DNA of 64,000 nt, taken from positions 72,060,903 through 72,124,902 of the forward strand of contig CM037781.1 in assembly GCA_021229015.1 (NCBI GenBank), in the 5' to 3' direction. The position numbers and the translations under genes were made by a program. The notes under the pieces are model-generated. The model searched no databases. It saw only the letters and a program-made list of their open reading frames with translations, and was not told where the DNA came from. This document shows, piece after piece, positions 58,885-64,000 of the stretch. Within the stretch, counting starts at the first letter, position 1; each line of letters begins with the position of its first letter. This DNA comes from Solen grandis. Its lineage: Eukaryota; Mollusca; Bivalvia; Adapedonta; Solenidae.

Positions 58885-61017
58885 TTAAAACAAATTCTAG
58901 TTTATAGTGACTATCTGTGAATGAGTAGCTTTAACTCCTCACCACTGTGGGTTTTAGCTATGAACTGGTCATTCAGATTTTTTGATGTGGACGCTCAGAC
59001 TTGTGGTAGGACAGTGGTTTTTCCCAGATCTTGGTCTTCCTCAACCTATTACTAGCAGGACTTCACTGTATGACTGAATTATCATTGCAGTGATTGTTAA
59101 TTCCGAGGTAGCAACAACAACATTGTAAAACCAGATAAGATTGAGACTTAAACTTCTAAGTGAAATACAGACCCTAATCCTAGAGGGTATCAAATTGATG
59201 GTTAAACTTTTTAAAAGAATGGATTGTCTTGAGTAGACTGCCATTGTAGTTACCACAAATGTTAATTTTGTTGTTAGAATAATGATACTTTGATTTGATT
59301 TTTCCTGAATTTGTGATATTTTGCCATCAGAATCTCTTATTACAGTCTGATATGCAAATCTTTTGTCTTTGGAAGCATACAAATCATGTGATTAGTGTCA
59401 GATTGAGGTCGTATTTCACATATTCTTACTGCTTCAGTGCTTACAGCTTCAATATTAAAGATTTGATGGCGGCTGTATTAGGAATGTAGACTGCAGGATT
59501 TTAATGCCTTTCTCAGAATTGCTATTAAGAATTCTTGATCAACATTCGATATTGCATTATGTTTTCTTGGGGGAAAGTAGGTTCAGTTTAAAATTTGATG
59601 AAATTTCTTGGAGAACTTTTCAAACTTTCATCCTTTGTGCTTTGATATTAGTATTAAACAGATGAAAAAAGAATGAAACTGTTAGCAAAAGAAAGAGTTG
59701 TAGGAAATACATGTACATGTATTTGGGCAAGGGGTCTTGGCCAAGTTTGACTATGGCTGCGTTTTGATCATAAAGTCATGAGTAGTGGCCCTTGAATTAT
59801 CAAAAAAATGTCATATTTCACTCAGGTATCGAAGTTCATGTAAACAAACTTTATTAGACTTAAGGCCATAATCTATCAGCCACGTTTCATTATGTTTGAC
59901 TATCTGACTTTTTGAGTTTACCGTCACTTCGACAGTATTTCAGTCATATAGCTAATTACAGGTGGAGGAAGACCTCGAATGCACGGAGGCATCCGGGTAG
60001 AACCACCGACCTACTTCAAGCCAGCTGGAAGGCTTCCTCACATGAAAATCCAAATGACCCTGCTGTGATTTGAACCCATGTGGTGAGGGGCTGAGTGAGT
60101 GTTTAAGTCAGTGACTTTACCCCCTCGGCCACGGAGGCCCCCTGATTATGTCTGACATCATACCATTTAATAGTTCAAGATAAATCATGAAATTTGGAGA
60201 CATTATTTATAGCCATAGCCATAATGTCTCAATCAGATTTAGATATGGCTGATTTTACACCAGTAGGTCATGAGTTATGGTTCCTGAGTTTAATATGGAA
60301 ATAAAAAAATAGCAGGTTTAAGTTTGTTTACACTCAAGTGTACACACACATTCAACAAGAATGATTAAACTTGGAGACAGAATTTATGACCATATTATTT
60401 CAACAATGTTTGATGATGGCTGATTTCAAAGCATTCGATTAAGAGTTATGGCCCTTAAAATCAAATAATGCTAGAATTAAACTTGGAGGCAATGTTTATG
60501 ACCATATTTATGACCATAATCTCTCATCAAGTGTAATTTTGGTCATTAGACTGAGTCTCTGAGACTGTCCTTGTCCTTATAGTTCCAAACACAAAATAAT
60601 AGTATGATTGATTTTACCAAATTGCAAGATTCACAAACATAATAACTTTAACAGTGTCTTTTCTAGGATTTCCTGTTTTCTAAATTGTCCCCCTACATAG
60701 CATTTTTTTTTGTGGTGGGTGGGTGGGTAGGACAATTTCAAATGACCCACCTATGCTGTTGTTTGATGCTATACATGTAATTAATTTTTAGATGAGATAT
60801 TGATTACCAACAGGTGGCTGTAGTGTTAATTTGGTTTTTAATACATTTTTCATGCATTTGTTTTTGATAAATGCATGATCTCTAAAAGCAATGCTTAAAC
60901 TTATATAGACACAATTTGATGCTTTAACAAACATAGCATGCAGTAGTGGTCTGATCAGGGTTTCCTCTGTTTGCTCATTTAATATTGTAGCTTACATTTT
61001 TCACAATCTTCATTACA
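58885..61017 (+). repeat. segmental duplication, copy 1
   Basis: Nearly identical (differences roughly every 100-200 bp, including a 2-bp indel near 60467) to 61866-64000, offset 2,981-2,983. Contains a family A SINE at 59932-60142 and no recognisable gene; repeated short open frames reflect the duplication. Confidence 0.93.
59932..60142 (-). mobile_element. tRNA-derived SINE, family A, full copy
   Basis: On the minus strand it starts GGGGCCTCCGTGGCCGAGGG (A-box-like TGGCCGAGGGG) with B box GGGTTCAAATC, then the shared body, and ends near GACGGTAAACTCAA. The head looks like a serine/leucine-type tRNA. Confidence 0.8.
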
Positions 61018-61631
61018 AAGAAAAACTCATTGTTTACTAAGTCTATACAATTTAGTAGTATACGTACTAGTGGTTCTGGACCATTTTTTTATGACAAACG
61101 GAGGTGCTATGCAAAATGGGAAGGTGCTATACAAATGTTTGGCAGTCCCTTTAAAGTTTCTAAAAAATTAAAATAAGATCATCAGTAACAATTATTTCCA
61201 TCTGAAGTTCAAACTATTATTTTTCTGTCACACTGGACAAGACAAGAGGCAATAATGCATTGCTACTTGGAAATAATCATGTAGATCAGGAATTGGATCC
61301 TGCTAATAAACTTTCATGGAATTCATTTATATAGAAATTAATTACTGTGGAAATAAACAACAATATGATACTTTTGTATAAAGTAATCATTTGTAAATTC
61401 AATTATGAATGAATTTCCCCTTGTTAGGTGCCAAAAATGTGAGTGATTAAGGAGGATGAAATAGCTCTAGATAATAAACTCTGACTGGTACAGTCATGTG
61501 ATCACCTTCAGCACTGCTCTCTAAAATTGAATCTTCTGGATAATGTCGTACAGCATGAAGGGAAACCGTGTTAAACAGTATTGTTTTTCAGGATTTCTCA
61601 TTCTAGCAATAATCATCTGTGTGTGTTTTAA

Positions 61632-61865
61632 TCCTTTTCCTTATAGAGGAAACCATGAAAAGACCTATGCGAACAGCATAAAACCAGATCAGCCTGCGAG
61701 TAACTCGCAGGCTAATCAGGTTTTATGCTGTTCGCTGCTCCTCAGTGGTCTGGAAATGAGGACTTTATAATTAAATTTGGTAAGGTTTAACTGTGGTTTT
61801 CTGCAGATCAGGCTTTATGTGGTACCTATTGAGTGCGTCAAAATGAGTCTATATTAGGGAAAGGG
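61632..61865 (+). mobile_element. TTAA-type MITE at duplication boundary
   Basis: 234 bp from TCCTTTTCCTTATA to the right end TATTAGGGAAAGGG, flanked by TTAA at 61628-61631 and 61866-61869. Retains the full hairpin. Sequence to its left differs from that left of 58685, while sequence to its right is the second copy of the duplication. Confidence 0.9.
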
Positions 61866-64000
61866 TTAAAACAAATTCTAGTTTATAGTGACTATCTGTG
61901 AATGAGTAGCTTTAACTCCTCACCACTGTGGGTTTTAGCTATGAACTGGTCATTCAGATTTTTTGATGTGGACGCTCAGACTTGTGGTAGGACAGTGGTT
62001 TTTCCCAGATCTTGGTCTTCCTCAACCTATTACTAGCTGGACTTCACTGTATGACTGAATTATCATTGCAGTGATTGTTAATTCCGAGGTAGCAACAACA
62101 ACATTGTAAAACCAGATAAGATTGAGACTTAAACTTCTAAGTGAAATACAGACCCTAATCCTAGAGGGTATCAAATTGATGGTTAAAATTTTTAAAAGAA
62201 TGGATTGTCTTGAGTAGACTGCTATTGTAGTTACCACAAATGTTAATTTTGTTGTTAGAATAATGATACTTTGATTTGATTTTTCCTGAATTTGTGATAT
62301 TTTGCCATCAGAATCTCTTATTACAGTCTGATATGCAAATCTTTTGTCTTTGGAAGCATACAAATCATGTGATTAGTGTCAGATTGAGGTCGTATTTCAC
62401 ATATTCTTACTGCTTCAGTGCTTACAGCTTCAATATTAAAGATTTGATGGCGGCTGTATTAGGAATGTAGACTGCAGGATTTTAATGCCTTTCTCAGAAT
62501 TGCTATTAAGAATTCTTGATCAACATTCGATATTGCATTATGTTTTCTTGGGGGAAAGTAGGTTCAGTTCAAAATTTGATGAAATTTCTTGGAGAACTTT
62601 TCAAACTTTCATCCTTTGTGCTTTGATATTAGTATTAAACAGATGAAAAAAGAATGAAACTGTTAGCAAAAGAAAGAGTTGTAGGAAATACATGTACATG
62701 TATTTGGGCAAGGGGTCTTGGCCAAGTTTGACTATGGCTGCGTTTGGATCATAAAGTCATGAGTAGTGGCCCTTGAATTATCAAAAAAATGTCATATTTC
62801 ACTCAGGTATCAAAGTTCATGTAAACAAATTTTATTAGACTTAAGGCCATAATCTATCAGCCACGTTTCATTATGTTTGACTATCTGACTTTTTGAGTTT
62901 ACCGTCACTTCGACAGTATTTCAGTCATATAGCTAATTACAGGTGGAGGAAGACCACGAATGCACGGAGGCATCCGGGTGGAACCACCGACCTACTTCAA
63001 GCCAGCTGGAAGGCTTCCTCACATGAAAATCCAAATGACCCTGCTGTGATTTGAACCCATGTGGTGAGGGGCTGAGTGAGTGTTTAAGTCAGTGACTTTA
63101 CCCCCTCGGCCACGGAGGCCCCCTGATTATGTCTGACATCATACCATTTAATAGTTCAAGATAAATCATGAAATTTGGAGACATTATTTATAGCCATAGC
63201 CATAATGTCTCAATCAGATTTAGATATGGCTGATTTTACACCAGTAGGTCATGAGTTATGGTTCCTGAGTTTAATATGGAAATAAAAAAATAGCAGGTTT
63301 AAGTTTGTTTACACTCAAGTGTACACACACATTCAACAAGAATGATTAAACTTGGAGACAGAATTTATGACCATATTATTTCAACAATGTTTGATGATGG
63401 CTGATTTCAAAGCATTCGATTAGGAGTTATGGCCCTTGAATAATCAAATAATGCTAGAATTAAACTTGGAGGCAATGTTTATGACCATATTTATGACCAT
63501 AATCTCTCATCAAGTGTAATTTTGGTCATTAGACTGAGTCTCTGAGACTGTCCTTGTCCTTATAGTTCCAAACACAAAATAATAGTATGATTGATTTTAC
63601 CAAATTGCAAGATTCACGAACATAATAACTTTAACAGTGTCTTTTCTAGGATTTCCTGTTTTCTAAATTGTCCCCCTACATAGCATTTTTTTTTGTGGTG
63701 GGTGGGTGGGTAGGACAATTTCAAATGACCCACCTATGCTGTTGTTTGATGCTATACATGTAATTAATTTTTAGATGAGATATTGATTACCAACAGGTGG
63801 CTGTAGTGTTAATTTGGTTTTTAATACATTTTTCATGCATTTGTTTTTGATAAATGCATGATCTCTAAAAGCAATGCTTAAACTTATATAGACACAATTT
63901 GATGCTTTAACAAACATAGCATGCAGTAGTGGTCTGATCAGGGTTTCCTCTGTTTGCTCATTTAATATTGTAGCTTACATTTTTCACAATCTTCATTACA
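61866..64000 (+). repeat. segmental duplication, copy 2 (runs off window)
   Basis: Aligns with 58885-61017 up to the last base of the window, so its right end is not seen. Confidence 0.93.
62914..63123 (-). mobile_element. tRNA-derived SINE, family A, duplicated copy
   Basis: Copy of the SINE at 59932-60142 carried along by the segmental duplication; a few substitutions (for example ACCACGAATG for ACCTCGAATG). Confidence 0.85.

Noticed and set aside
59041..59382. 113-codon minus-strand frame conserved again at 62022-62363
   Set aside because: Conservation is explained by the roughly 3-kb duplication; substitutions show no coding bias and no domain is seen.
60090..60142. functional tRNA gene on the minus strand
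   Set aside because: A and B boxes are present but the cloverleaf is not complete and the sequence continues into a repeated SINE body.

Overview
The window is animal nuclear DNA: AT-rich, with spliced genes, GT-AG introns of 0.1-3 kb, tRNA-derived SINEs, MITEs, foldback elements and many minisatellites. The gene content (a teneurin, a Toll-like receptor with a single cysteine cluster, a divergent monocarboxylate transporter, lipoyl synthase) and the repeat style point to a lophotrochozoan, most likely a bivalve mollusc. The taxon is an inference; no species-specific sequence was matched.

Layout. (1) About 1-5.7 kb, minus strand: three internal exons of an SLC16-like (monocarboxylate transporter/MFS) gene whose last exon lies beyond the left edge and whose first exon was not found. 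Its introns carry a SINE fragment, a large foldback of CTCGTGGCCACGAG palindromes and a recent 299-bp tandem duplication. (2) 5.7-11.2 kb: no convincing gene; a 1.35-kb foldback element at 8.24-9.59 kb. (3) 11.2-13.9 kb, plus strand: a one-coding-exon Toll-like receptor whose TIR domain is cut short by an apparent 1-nt loss. A 100-N assembly gap follows at 14998-15097. (4) 15.75-34.26 kb, plus strand: the 3' sixteen exons of a teneurin, from EGF repeat 4 to the C-terminal TCAP-like segment (about 2,100 residues). The cytoplasmic, transmembrane and EGF1-3 exons are absent. Three length changes (about 24.63, 28.10 and 31.54-31.61 kb) break the frame, and intron phases agree only if each is undone. 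One intron uses a GC donor. (5) 34.3-40.3 kb: teneurin 3' UTR/intergenic; one TTAA-flanked MITE. (6) 40.31-50.35 kb, minus strand: a complete 11-exon mitochondrial lipoyl synthase (LIAS, 378 aa) with all cluster cysteines, convergent with teneurin. A mirrored pair of ETS-type sites lies about 400 bp upstream. (7) 50.4-64 kb: no gene seen; a microsatellite-rich tract, two hAT-like nonautonomous elements (one with a perfect 8-bp TSD, inserted in a minisatellite), a 106-bp tandem repeat, four copies of the TTAA MITE, SINEs, and a roughly 3-kb direct duplication whose left boundary is a MITE.

The genes are not a functional cluster: membrane transport, innate immune sensing, cell adhesion/axon guidance and mitochondrial cofactor synthesis. 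The least ordinary features are the lesions in otherwise intact teneurin and TLR genes, the teneurin lacking its 5' part next to two unrelated genes, the GC-AG intron, the minisatellite abutting a teneurin splice donor, and a MITE-bounded duplication that predicts another MITE just past the right edge.
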